Origin: CAVPDG01 sp963702535
GTDB lineage: Bacteria > Chloroflexota > Anaerolineae > Anaerolineales > UBA4823
DNA length: 64,000 nt
Reading direction: 5' to 3'
Assembly (NCBI GenBank): GCA_963702535.1
Contig: CAVPDG010000004.1
Location: 744,001 to 808,000 of the forward strand
How positions within the stretch are numbered: the stretch's first letter is position 1; each line of letters begins with the position of its first letter. The notes below the pieces were generated by a model. That model saw nothing but the letters and a program-made list of their open reading frames with translations. It was not told where the DNA came from and searched no databases. Both the position numbers and the translations under genes were made by a program. Shown here piece by piece: positions 21,276-33,968 of the stretch.

Positions 21276-24200
21276 ATGACATTTGTCCATCTGCATGTCC
21301 ATTCTGAATATTCGCTGCTGGATGGCTTCAGCAACATCAAGAAGCTGGTGAAGCGCGTCCAGGAGATGGGCATGCCGGCTGTGGCCCTCACCGACCATGG
21401 CACGATGTTCGGGGTGATCGATTTCTACCATGCTGCCACGGCGGCGGGCATCAAGCCGATCATCGGCATCGAAGCCTACCTGGCGGCGCGCGCGATGCAA
21501 GCGCGCGACCCCCAGGAAGATAAAAAATCCACCCACCTCCTGCTGCTGGCGGAGAACGAGACCGGTTATAAGAACCTGCTGCAGCCTCGCCAGCGCGGCG
21601 CAACTGGAAGGGTTCTATTATTACCCGCGCATCGACCACGAGCTGCTGGCGAAGCATTCCGAGGGATTGATCTGCACCTCGGGCTGCATGTCGGCTGAGG
21701 TGCCGCGCCTGATCGGGCAGGGCAACCTGGAGGCTGCGCGCCGGCAGCTCGACTGGTATTACAGCATTTTTGGTCCTGAGCGGTTCTTCCTGGAGCTGCA
21801 ATCGCATGATATCCCAGAGCTGGAGAGCATCAACCAGCACCTGATCGAGCTGGGGCGGCGCTACCAGGCGCGCTTCGTCGCCACCAATGACGTGCACTAC
21901 ATCAAGAAAGAGGATGCACCGCCTGCAGGATATCCTGCTGGCAATCCAGACCGGCTGCCTGCTGACCGACCCCAACCGCATGCGCATGACCGCCAGCACC
22001 TATTACCTGCGCAGCCCGGAGGAGATGGCGCAGCTTGTTTGCCGAGGTGCCCGAGGCGCTCAGCAACACGCTGTTGATTGCCGAGCGCTGCAACGTCGAC
22101 CTGGGGTTCAAAGGTTACCACCTGCCGATTTTCGACGTGCCGGATGGCAAGACCGCCGCAGGCTTACCTGCGCGAGCTGTGCGATGCAGGCGTGCAGCGC
22201 CGTTTCGCCGGACGAGCAGACGATCCACGCGATCCGCCAGCGCCTGGATTACGAGCTGGGCGTGATCCACGAGATGGGCTTCGATACCTATTTCCTGATC
22301 GTATGGGATCTGTGCCGCTATGCCCGCGAGCAGGGCATCTGGTACAACGCCCGCGGCTCGGCTGCCGGCTCGATCGTGGCATATACCCTGGCGATCACCC
22401 TGGTCGATCCCATCGAGCACGGACTGATCTTCGAGCGCTTCCTCAACCCGGGGCGCATCTCGATGCCGGATATCGACCTGGATTTCCGGGACGACCGCCG
22501 GGCAGAGATGCTGGAGTACACGGTGAGGAAATACGGCGATGACAAGGTGGCGCAGATCATCACCTTCGGCACGCTGGGCGCCCGGGCGGCGATCCGCGAT
22601 GTGGGACGGGTGATGGATATCCCGCTCAGCGAGGTGGATAGGGTCGCCAAGCTGATCCCCAACATCCCAGGCAAGCCCGTCACCATCCCGCAGGCGCTGG
22701 AAGAGGTGACGGAATTCAAGCAACCTGTACGAGAATACGCCCTACCTGCAGGAGTTGATCGATACTGCGGCGCAGATGGAAGGCGTGGTGCGCAACGCCG
22801 GCACGCACGCCGCCGGGGTGATCATCACCGATAAGCCCATCCTGGAATATATCCCCCTGCACCGGCCCACGGGGAGCTCTGTCGAAGACAGCCCGGTGAA
22901 GAGCGTCACCCAGTTCGAGATGTCGGTGCTGGAATCGCTGGGCTTGCTCAAGGTGGATTTCCTGGGGCTGGCGACGCTGACCATCATGGCACGCGCTTGC
23001 GACCTGATCCGCAAGCGGCATGGCATCGATCTTTCAACCTGGACAATATCCCCACCGATGACCCGCTGACCTACGAGCTGCTGGGGCGGGGCGACACGGC
23101 GGGCGTGTTCCAGGTGGAAGGCTCGGGCATGCGCCGCTGGCTGATGCAGATGAAGCCCAAAGAGCTGTCCAACGTGATCGCCATGGTGGCGCTTTTCCGT
23201 CCGGGTCCGATGGATTTCATCCCCGGCTACATCCGCCGCATGCACGGGGAGGAAGAAGTCGACCTACCGCCACCCCGCTCTGGAGCCGATCTTCAAAGAG
23301 ACTTACGGGTATCCGGTTTACCAGGAACAGCTGATGTTTGCGGTCATGCAGCTTGGCCGGCTACACGGCAACCGAAGCCGACGAGCTGCGCAAAGCCGTC
23401 TCCAAGAAGCTGAAGGAGAAATTGCTCAAGCACCGCGAGAAATTCGTCGCCGGGGCGGTTGAGCACGGCATGCCCGAAGAGACGGCGGGCGAGATCTTCG
23501 ACGATTGGGAGGAGTTTGCACGCTACGGCTTCAATAAAGCGCATGCCGCCGATTATGGCGTGATTGCGGTGCAGACGGCGTATCTGAAGGCGCACTACCC
23601 GGTGGAATACATGACCGCCCTGCTATCGGTCAACCAGAACGACACCGCCAAGATCGCCCTGTACGTGGCGGACTGCCGCAGGATGGGGATTACAACCGGC
23701 GCGCCGGATGTGAACATCAGCGATTGGGATTTCACCATCGAAGATCACCCGGATGGCAGCGCATCCATTCGCTTTGGGCTGGGCGCGGTCAAGAATGTGG
23801 GGCACGGACCGGTAGACGCCATCCTGAAGGGCCGCGGCAGATCAGCCCTTTGCCGATCTGAACGACTTCGCCCACCGCGTGGATCTGCGCCATGTGGGCA
23901 AGCGCGCCCTGGAGAGCCTGATCAAGGTTGGGGCGCTGGACCGTTTTGGCGCGCGCACCGCCATTTTGGATGCCATCGACCGCATCGTCTCGGTGAGCTC
24001 TTCGCACTTCCGCGCCGCTGGAAATGGGGCAGATGAGCCTGTTCGGCGTGCACACCGGTGTGACCGAGCAGATCTCCCTGCCGGAGGCGGTGGAGGAGGT
24101 GAGCCGCAGGGAGATCCTCAACTGGGAGCGCGAGCTGATCGGCCTGTACGTCTCCGATCACCCGCTCAGCCCGGTGATGGGCGAGATCAGCCAGGCTGTG

Positions 24201-25288
24201 ATCTCATTTTTCGGGGCAGCTTTCCGACCTGGCGCCGGATGAGCGCGTGCGTGTGGCGGGGATGATCGTGCGCATCCGCCATCACCAGAGCAAAGCCGGT
24301 AAGCCGATGGGGTTTGTGACGCTGGAGGATATCCAGGGGACGGTTGAGCTGGTGATCTTCCCCAGCACCTGGGCTAAGGTCAAGGAGCTGGTGGAGTATG
24401 ACCGCATCGTCCTGGTGGACGGGCGCCTGGACTTGAGCGGCGGCGATCCGAAAGTGTTGGTGGATAAAATGACCACCGACCTGCGCGTGACTGTGTCCGT
24501 CGATCAGAATCCGGGCGAGCGACCTGCCCCCAACAAACCGGCGTCCAGGGAGGCTGCGCCTCCCCGCTACAGCTCGCCGGCGCGCCCTGCTTTGCAAAAA
24601 CCGGTCCTGAAGGATGCCCCGGTTGCTGCGCTGCGTGAACCGACCGCACTGGAGGCGGAAGATAGCCTCCCAGACGACCCGGGCGCGCCGCCGCCGCCGG
24701 AGCCCTTCCCGTACGGCTGGGAGGAGAACAGCATGCCTGAGGTTGCCTATCCGCCGGCGATCCCCCAGGCAGCGCCAACCCTGACCCGGGCGGTGGAGCC
24801 GCTCGCAGCAGGCGAGGGGGAGCAGCGGGATGCGCCGGAAGGGGAGCAAGGGAACAAACGGGAGCTAAGACCGCCGCGCGGCGACCTGGGCGAGGTTGGG
24901 CTTGAGCAGCCAGGCGCTGGCAGCATTCTCGGAGCCTCCGCCTCCCGCTCCGCCGGAGGAGCCGAAACTTGAAGCTGAGGCGCCTTTGCCGGGCTACCTG
25001 GTGGCTCCCAACAGCGGCACGGCGAGTGAGAGCGTGCAGATGATCACCGTGGTCATGCGCTCATCCGGCGATAAGACGCGGGATGTGCTGCGCGTGCGGC
25101 GCATCTACGGGCTGGTGATGAGCTATCCCGGCAATGACCGCTTTGCCTTCCATGTCTTTGAGCGCGGGCAGGGCTACCTGATGGAATTCCCGAACTTTAC
25201 CACCGGTTACTGCTCGGAGCTGGTGGTGAAGCTGCAGCAGCTTGTGGGCGTGGAGAATATCCGCATCGAGAAGATCACTTTCCAGTAA
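21276..25288 (+). CDS. dnaE: DNA polymerase III alpha subunit (about 13 frameshifts)
   Basis: Replicative polymerase. The PHP domain starts MTFVHLHVHSEYSLLDGF, the catalytic Asp motif reads SMPDIDLDFRD, and an OB-fold RVRVAGMIVRIRHHQSKAGK lies near the C-terminus. A Pro-rich linker and a small C-terminal domain ending in IRIEKITFQ follow. Single-base shifts occur near 21595, 21920, 22036, 22155, 22203, 22724, 23033, 23264, 23353, 23830, 24015, 24217 and 24895. Nearly all fit one extra base, often a doubled C or T in a CT step. With them corrected the protein is continuous at about 1,335 residues, so the gene is probably intact in the organism. Confidence 0.93.
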
Positions 25289-25301
25289 TCCTGGAGAAGA
25301 G

Positions 25302-25332
25302 AAAAAGAGAGACGCCAGCTGCTCTCTTTTTT
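25302..25332 (+). terminator. dnaE terminator
   Basis: AAAAAGAGAG pairs with CTCTCTTTTT around a 10-base loop and runs directly into a T run, 13 bases after the dnaE stop. Confidence 0.82.
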
Positions 25333-25400
25333 GATTGAATACCGTTTTGCGCGGCGGGCGAACACAGGTTGCTCTCGATTTTATTACTGGAAAGACCGGC

Positions 25401-26604
25401 TCAGTCGCTGGTCATGATGAACAGGGGGATGTTCTGGAAGCTGGTATAGCTCGGGCGCAAGCGATCGGTGTTATAGAAGCGCTCCAGGTCCACCAGCTTC
25501 TTCGAGCTGGTGACCACGTCGATCGGCACGTTATCGTAACGCCCGTTCTTGACCACGATCAGGCGCCCGTGGACTTTGTTCAAGATCATATCCAGCGCCA
25601 GGTTGCCGTAAGCCATGGGGACGATGGCATCCAGGGCATCGGGGTCGCCGCCGCGCACCATGTAGCCGAGCTTCTGGTTGATGGTGTTGACCGACTTGCC
25701 GTTGTTGTATTTCGGCGAGAGTTCCTTGATCTTGGCGGAGACGAGGTCGCCGATGCCGCCGAGCTTCATATGCCCGTAGGCGTCGGTGGCTGTATCCTGG
25801 AAGACCATCTCGCCGCCCTCGTACATGGCGCCTTCTGAGATGAGGACCACGGAGTAGCGGCTGGGGCTGTTGAGGCGGTCTTCGATGAGCAGCTCGGTGA
25901 GGCGCTCGATGTTGAACTTGTACTCCGGGATGACGCAGCGGTTGGCGGCGCCTGCCATAGCGGGGAGCAGGGCGGTGTAGCCGGCATAGCGACCGAAAAC
26001 CTCCATGACCAGGATGCGCTCGTGCGAGCCGGCGGAGGTGCGCAGGCTGTTCGCCATCTGGATGGTGCGGGTGACGCAAGTGCTGAAGCCGATGCAGTAA
26101 TCCGTGCCGGGCACGTCGTTATCCATGGTCTTGGGGATGGCAACGACCTTGAGACCCTCCTTGTGGAGGCGCACACCGTAGCTGAGGGTGTCATCGCCGC
26201 CGATGGGGATCATGTAATCAATGCCCAGGTAATCCAGGTTCTTGATCACTTCAGGCGTGAGATCGTTGACGTCTTTGTTGTAAGTATCCTTCAAGTGCGC
26301 GGGGACATCGTTCTTCTTGACATGGCTGGGCCGGGTGCGGGAGGTGTGCAGGAAGGTGCCGCCCGTGCGCCCCGCCCGGTTGACGACTTCTTCGGTGAGG
26401 ATCTGGAAGTTGTTGCTGTTGTCGTACTCGGGGTCGCGGATGATCTCGATGGCGCCAGCCCAGCCGCGGCGGATGCCCGACCACCTGGTAGCCTTCACGC
26501 AACGCTCGCAGGGTGACGGCGCGGATGGCGGGGTTCAACCCGGGGACGTCGCCGCCGCCGGTAAGGATACCGATGACGCCTTTGGTTTTCTTTACGTTAG
26601 CCAT
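25401..26604 (-). CDS. Phosphofructokinase, PPi-type signature (frameshift)
   Basis: Phosphorylates fructose-6-phosphate. The phosphate-donor site reads IPIGGDDTLSYG and the catalytic loop reads PKTMDNDVPGTD. GGDD with PKT, in place of GGDG with PGT, is the signature linked to pyrophosphate-dependent enzymes. MEVFGRYAGYTALLPAMAG and LISEGAMYEGGE are conserved. One shift near 26485 beside a GGG run joins REGYQVVG to IRRGWAGAIE. The total is about 400 residues. It follows mcmA1 on the same strand with an 80-base gap. Confidence 0.88.
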
Positions 26605-26684
26605 AACATTACCTCTTAGAACAGGGTTTAAGGACAGAATTGCGTCCCAATTTTCAACATAAAATTCCGGGAGCTATTATATCC

Positions 26685-28366
<1,682 letters not shown>

Positions 28367-28581
28367 GCTGCCTCCTTTGGCAAGCGGCTGCACGAGGTGC
28401 GACGGGGATACCGGTAAGGTTGCGGCTGAGAAGTACGCCGCGCGGGAATTATAGCACGGGCAAGGGAGATGAGGCGGGGCGCGGCATTCGTTTTCAGCAT
28501 GGGCGTTTTATTTGCCGGAAAATGGGACATTGTTCGTTGACGGCTGGGTAGGGGCGTGGTAAAATTCCCGCGCCGTCAGAC

Positions 28582-28654
28582 GCCCCCATCGTCTAGTGGC
28601 CCAGGACACGGCCCTCTCAAGGCCAAAACAGGGGTTCGAGTCCCCTTGGGGGCA
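28582..28654 (+). tRNA. tRNA-Glu (CTC)
   Basis: A cloverleaf of 73 bases. The acceptor stem GCCCCCA pairs with TGGGGGC, the discriminator is A, and the T arm includes GGGTTCGAGTCCCC. The anticodon loop CTCTCAA has the anticodon CTC. One C-A mismatch opens the anticodon stem. CCA is not encoded. The accessory region begins directly downstream. Confidence 0.93.
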
Positions 28655-28772
28655 CCTAAGCGGGCTCATCCCGAACCGCAATCCATACCCGTCGAGCAGT
28701 TTCTAGCCATGCTGCGCTTCGAGCAGCGCAACAAACTGGCAGAACTGCCCGGCGAGTTGGTGAAAGGTCGGT

Positions 28773-28789
28773 GTTCGAGTCCCCTTGGG
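28773..28789 (+). repeat. 17-bp copy of the tRNA-Glu 3' end (candidate att remnant)
   Basis: GTTCGAGTCCCCTTGGG at 28773-28789 is identical to 28634-28650 inside tRNA-Glu. The copy is 139 bases downstream and has no 5' half, as expected for a scar of integration at the tRNA 3' end. I see no further copy downstream to mark the other end of an island. Confidence 0.6.
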
Positions 28790-29124
28790 CACAGATACAG
28801 CATCTTAGATGAGTTGCTGTATTTTTATCGCCAAAAGCATTAAGGCGACCCTGCCGGAAAACCCGGCTTGGTGAACCTGGCCGGCGGTAAAGTAACCAGC
28901 CTGGTTTTCCGACTGGTGATAGACATCATTGAAATCGGATTATGCGTTCATGTGTGCAGATTCCTCAGGTAATATCTAGGGTATTACATACGCTATCTCT
29001 GAATGTGCCGATTTTGCCCCGGCCTATCAAGCGAAATCCCTAATCTCAGTTGATCAAGGAGAAGAGTTGAGAAACCTGATGTAAAACTCAAGGCTCACTT
29101 ACCTTATAATATAACCAAGAAGCC
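28790..29124. other. Gene-poor interval after the att remnant
   Basis: No convincing gene. A 9-bp inverted repeat (CGGAAAACC 28855-28863 and 28903-28911) encloses a 39-base loop. Base composition becomes AT-richer toward 29100, where CTTATAATATAACC precedes the restriction-modification gene and may contain its -10 box. Confidence 0.5.
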
Positions 29125-31728
29125 ATGCACCCTATCTCTGAATACCTAAAACACCTAGAATCTCCTCGCACAGGGCAACGCCACTGAGCACACCCACCGC
29201 CCTGCCCTCCACTCCCTCCTAAAATCACTTTTTCCTGAACTACTCGTCACCAATGAGCCTCGTCACATTGCCTGCGGTGCTCCTGATTTTGTCATCTCAA
29301 AATCACTCAATATTGGCGCACTTACTCTAGGCTATATCGAGACCAAGGATATCGGCAAACCACTCGACCAGGTTGAACGCACTCCCCAGCTAAAACGATA
29401 TCTTTCCTCAATCGAAAATTTGCTTCTCACCGATTACATCGAATTTCGATGGTATGTAAATGGTGAAAGACGAAGGGTCGTTCGACTTGCAGAAATTACC
29501 CAAGATGGCAAATTAAAGAAAATCCGCGATAGCTCGGCTGCTCTTGAAAAATTACTTGACGATTTCCTCGACCATCAACCTCAAGAGATCTCGAGCCCTC
29601 GGGATCTGGCCCACGCATGGCGCGCTTGACCCATCTGATTCGTGAATCATCTTCGAAGCTTTCGCATCGTGGTGAAGCCTCTACACTTATTACAGGGTTG
29701 GCGTGAAGCTTTTGCTAAAGTGTTGGTTGCAGATCTGGACCAGCCCGAGAAGACCGGCGAATTTGCCGATATGCTCGCTCAGACCCTGGCTTATGGACTC
29801 TTTTCTGCTCGCCTGCGCGACCTAACCCCCGGTTTTACCCGCCAGGAAGCCCAGACTCTTATTCCCCGTACCAACCCTTTCCTGCGCGACTTCTTCTATC
29901 AGATAACCGGTCCCCAGTTAGATGACGAGCCATTTGCTAGCTTCGTCGATGATATTGTCACATTGCTAGCTCATACTGATATGCACGCCGTCCTGGCTGA
30001 TTTTGGCAACCGCACAAAACAGCAAGACCCCGTTGTACACTTCTACGAAACCTTCCTGGCTGCCTACGACCCTAAACTACGTGAATCTCGCGGCGTCTAT
30101 TTCACCCCCGAGCCGGTTGTCTCTTACATCGTCCGGTCAGTCGATTACTTGCTCAAAACCCGTTTTAACCTACCCGAAGGCCTGGCCGATACCTCCAAAG
30201 TAACCGTCCGCAACACCGACCCGGCTAAAGTCGTCAAAGGCACAGACCAACCTCGCAAAACGGCCGAGAGCCATCGCGTCCTGGTCCTCGACCCCGCCAC
30301 CGGCACCGGCACCTTCCTTTACGGAGTCGTCGATCTCATTCGCCAGCGTTTCATCGAGCAAGGCAACGCTGGCATGTGGCCTGGTTACGTCCGTGAGCAT
30401 CTTCTGCCTCGCCTTTTCGGCTTCGAGCTGCTCATGGCGCCCTACGCTGTCGCCCACTTCAAGTTAGCCCTGCAGCTCGCCGGACAGGATTTACCCGAAC
30501 CACTACGCAAAGATTGGGCTTATGATTTCAGCTCCCACGAGCGCATTCGCGTCTACCTGACCAATACACTCGAAGCGCCCCACGAGCATACGGGCTTACC
30601 ACTCTTTACGCAGTTCCTTGCCGCCGAAACATCTGCTGCCAACCAGGTTAAGCAAGATTTACCCATTATGGTAATTTTGGGTAATCCACCGTATTCAAAT
30701 TTTGGTCAGATGAATAAAGGGGAATATATCAATAATTTGATGGAAAAATGGAAGCCCGAGGGTGAGAAGAAATGGAATCCAGATGACTTCATGAAATTTA
30801 TCCGTTGGGCGCAAGTACGGATCAAGAGCACCGGCTCAGGAATAATTGCATTTGTCACTAACCATACTTATCTTGATGGTATTACTCACCGTACCATGCG
30901 TAAATCATTAGCTAATGATTTCAATGAAATATTCATCCTGGACCTTCATGGGAACAGTCGCAGAGGTGAAGTCGCACCCGATAATCTGATTGATGAGAAT
31001 GTATTCGATATTCAGCAAGGTGTTTCGATCGGTCTCTTCATCAAAAAAAACCAGGATAATTCGAAGGGTTGCCAAATACATTTTTCTGAGCTTTGGGGCA
31101 GCCGCGACTACAAATATACTGAATTACTCAGTAAGGATATATCGGAGACTGAGTGGGTGTTGCTCGACAATCATCTACAAGAATTATGCCTCGGAAATTT
31201 TAAATTCTTTAAACCAAAGGGGTTTGCGAATGTCGATGAGTATTGCACAGGAATGTCTATAAAGAATATATTTTCGGTCTCAAATTCTGGCATTCAGACA
31301 GGGAGAGACGAATTCGTATCCTCTTTCAATCAAGACGAATTCGATCAATGGATTTCTTACTTGCAAAACCCCTCAATTTTTACGCCTGATATTACGCAAA
31401 AAGTTCCGTTGCCAATTTGGTCCGGCTTTGATCTGGATCAATTTAGGGATAGTTTACGTAATAATGAGAAGCTTTCGAGAATGAAAATCAAATGGCTTTA
31501 CCGTCCATTTGACATTCGGCCACTTCTATTTGATAACAGCTGTATAAAGCGCACTCGAGGCGATGTTACGAAATATATGTTACTTCCCAACCTCGCCCTA
31601 ATTACAGTTAGACAATTGGCTACCGACAACTTTAATCATATTTTTTCCAGCCGATATCCAGGAGATGGGAATGCTATTTCACTTAGTACACGTGAGTATA
31701 ATTTCTATTTCCCGCTTTTCCAATATCC

Positions 31729-31734
31729 TTCTCA
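31729..31734 (+). repeat. 6-bp target-site duplication flanking the IS
   Basis: TTCTCA at 31729-31734 is repeated at 33233-33238, immediately outside the two IS ends. Deleting the IS plus one copy restores the host reading frame exactly. Confidence 0.75.
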
Positions 31735-33232
31735 CTTTGTTTCCGCTAAAAGCAGATGACGAAGCTGCCGGAATGAACTTCCGGGAGCACAGAACTTACC
31801 AATTGAGCCCATTTTTCGCTTCAAGGCACGATTATCGGCGCTGAAGCGGTTGTTTTTCGCCTGGGAGCCAGGCTTCCCTTGGGTAAAGGCCCGGTCACCG
31901 ACACCTTTTTGCGAAGTTGCTGGGGCAATCGGTAAAATTGCGGAAATGGCTTGCCCATCAGCATGCGGCGGAAGCGGCCGGGTGTAGGTTTGGGCTGGCG
32001 ATCCCAGAAACCAGTTGGAGCCAGGGGTGCCGTAGCAGCCAGGTAACTCAGGATCGAACCGGCCAGAAGGGCCAACTCTGGCAGGTGTTGGATGCTTTCG
32101 TCAGCATGCACGAACTGGCGATGAGCACCGACCATTTGCTTGGCTGAGAGCGGTATCTGCTCGACCGGCCAGCGATCCTGATACATCGCTTTCACCGTAG
32201 CCGCTTTCAGGTTGAGGGGTGTCGCCAGCAGCCAGGGCATGGTGTAGTTTGGATCGTAGATGGCATACACCCGGAAAGTCTTGGCCTGAGGCCCAGGGGT
32301 CACACCCGGCAGGATCAGGTCTTCCCAGATCTCGGCTCGCATGGCAGCGTTGTCTTTCGTCCAGGTTTCCACCCGATCGGGGGAGCTGGCTGCAATGGTT
32401 TTACCCTTGTAGCTGCGCTCCAGCGGACGGATCTTCTCGCCATAGACGGGTTTGCGGCCTTTGCCACCATAGGGCAGGGGCTGATTGCGGCGAGCCGTGA
32501 AGTTGGTTGCCAGGCGCAGCAGGTAATGCTCCAGCCCGGCTGCATGTACATCGGCTAGCTTGACGCCTGCATCCATCACTGCCACATCGTCAGGAGCCAA
32601 ATGGCAGCGTGCCCAGCGCAACAAGTCCTGCCACAGCCGGCTCTCGCTGGGGTCTTTCGGATGCACACGTTGAATGCCAACGGACAGGCCAGGCGTTGAT
32701 CCCCGATATGACCCACTTCTCCGATCACACCGAAAATCACCGCCGGAAGCGCCCGGTTGGCGGCCGGATGGTAGTGCTTGCTCGGGCAATTCCGCAATGC
32801 CGGGCGCCAGAAGGCGGTCACATCCACCGTAATAGCCCGATAACCTTCGTGGCGATGCACCTGCCAGCCGGGCAGTCCTTCGATCTGCTCCTGCCACAAG
32901 CGCAAGATCACCACAGTCTGCCGAACGCCACGCCGGAAAGCAGCCCAAGCTCGACGGGTAGCCTGTTCAGATAGACCGGTGGCTTGCAGCGCCGGAAAGA
33001 GCGCTCCCCGTTGGGGCAGCAAAGCACCGCTGACCAGCATCCACAGAATTGTAAAAGTGCCAGGTTGGTCCCCACCGGGAGACCTTCGGTCAGTGCGACC
33101 AGGACTTTCATGGTATGATCGATGGCGGTAATGGGCTCACCTCATGGTCTTTTGTTTGGCAAAAAACGAGCTTACCATGTTTGGGGCCCATTGCCCCGTT
33201 AATGCGCTCCCTCAGTTAGCGGAAAGTAAAGT
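31735..33232 (-). mobile_element. Insertion sequence of about 1.5 kb inside the R-M gene
   Basis: The ends are near-perfect inverted repeats: left CTTTGTTTCCGCTAA at 31735 and right, read inward, CTTTACTTTCCGCTAA ending at 33232. A DDE-type transposase is encoded on the minus strand and fills most of the element. The element is 1,498 bases. I cannot assign the IS family with certainty. Confidence 0.78.
31821..33111 (-). pseudogene. DDE transposase (two frameshifts)
   Basis: About 430 residues after joining. It starts MKVLVALTEGLPVGTNLALL, shifts near 33045 to WMLVSGALLPQRGALFPALQ, and shifts again near 32665 to QRVHPKDPSESRLWQDLL. Candidate catalytic acidic residues are in ITVDVTAFWRP, AVMDAGVKLADVH and QDRWPVEQIPL. 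The C-terminus QLRKKVSVTGPLPKG is typical of an uncharacterised transposase group seen in cyanobacteria and Chloroflexota. The shifts may be sequence errors, so the element could still be active. Confidence 0.75.
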
Positions 33233-33968
33233 TCTCAACAATTGATTCAAAACAATTTTCTTGCCACAACGCCATGGTCTATAGATGATCTCGGTCGGAT
33301 CCCCAATCTCAATCCCGAATTTGTTAATCCTTAGAAGAAAAACTAAACTTACACTTTGACCCGCACATATCCCCCGGCCAATCTACCGCCTTCGGCCCCG
33401 AAGACATATTCAATTACATCTACGCCTTCATACACTCCCCCGCTTACCGCACGCGCTATGCCGATTTCCTCAAAATCGACTTTCCTCGCGTGCCCATTAC
33501 CGGCAACCTCGATCTCTTCTGGCGCCTCTCTGTACTCGGTGGCGAGCTCGTCAGCCTGCACCTGCTTAAATCGCCCCAATTAGCGCACTTCATCACCCGC
33601 TATCCCGTCCCTGGCGGGAACCTGGTCGAAAAGGGCTATCCGAGGTACCTAGAAAACCAACAGCGGGTTTACATCAGTAAAGATCAATACTTCGAAGGCG
33701 TTCCCCCGGAGATCTGGAACTTCCATGTCGGCGGCTACCAGGTCTGCGAAAAATGGCTCAAAGACCGCCGCGGCCGCCAGCTCACATACGACGACCTCAC
33801 CCATTACCAGAAAATCATTGTTGCACTTCGTGAAACCATGAGAATTATGCAGGAGGTAGATCAAACCATTGACGCCCATGGAGGATGGCCATTACAGTAA
33901 TCAGTTTGAGTTCGGGAGTAAGGAAAGGTATCAAAAGGGTAAGTGTTTAACGATTCTGGATTTTAAGC

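Larger units (their letters stand above)
29125..33900 (+). pseudogene. Type IIG-like restriction-modification gene, split by an IS and frameshifts
   Basis: One polypeptide combined nuclease and methylase. The N-terminal domain, in frames starting at 29125 and shifting near 29180, carries CGAPDFVIS and GYIETKDIG, a PD-(D/E)xK pattern. More shifts lie near 29615 and 29697. The methylase core has DPATGTGTFLYG (motif I) and VILGNPPYSNFG (motif IV), the gamma-class adenine-N6 arrangement, followed by a target-recognition region. At 31734 the reading is cut by an IS. The C-terminus resumes after 33232 with FGPEDIFNYIYAFIHSP and ends GGYQVCEKWLKDRRGRQ. Removing the IS and one target copy joins QYPS to QQLIQNN in frame. 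A T loss near 33334 is another shift. It is non-functional as sequenced. Confidence 0.8.

Noticed and set aside
21276..24036. Several short genes instead of one dnaE
   Set aside because: Each fragment continues the same polymerase alignment in order, and shifts are single bases, so a single gene fits better.
28556..28843. Open frame across tRNA-Glu
   Set aside because: It runs through the tRNA and the att-like copy. Neither codon use nor similarity supports a protein.
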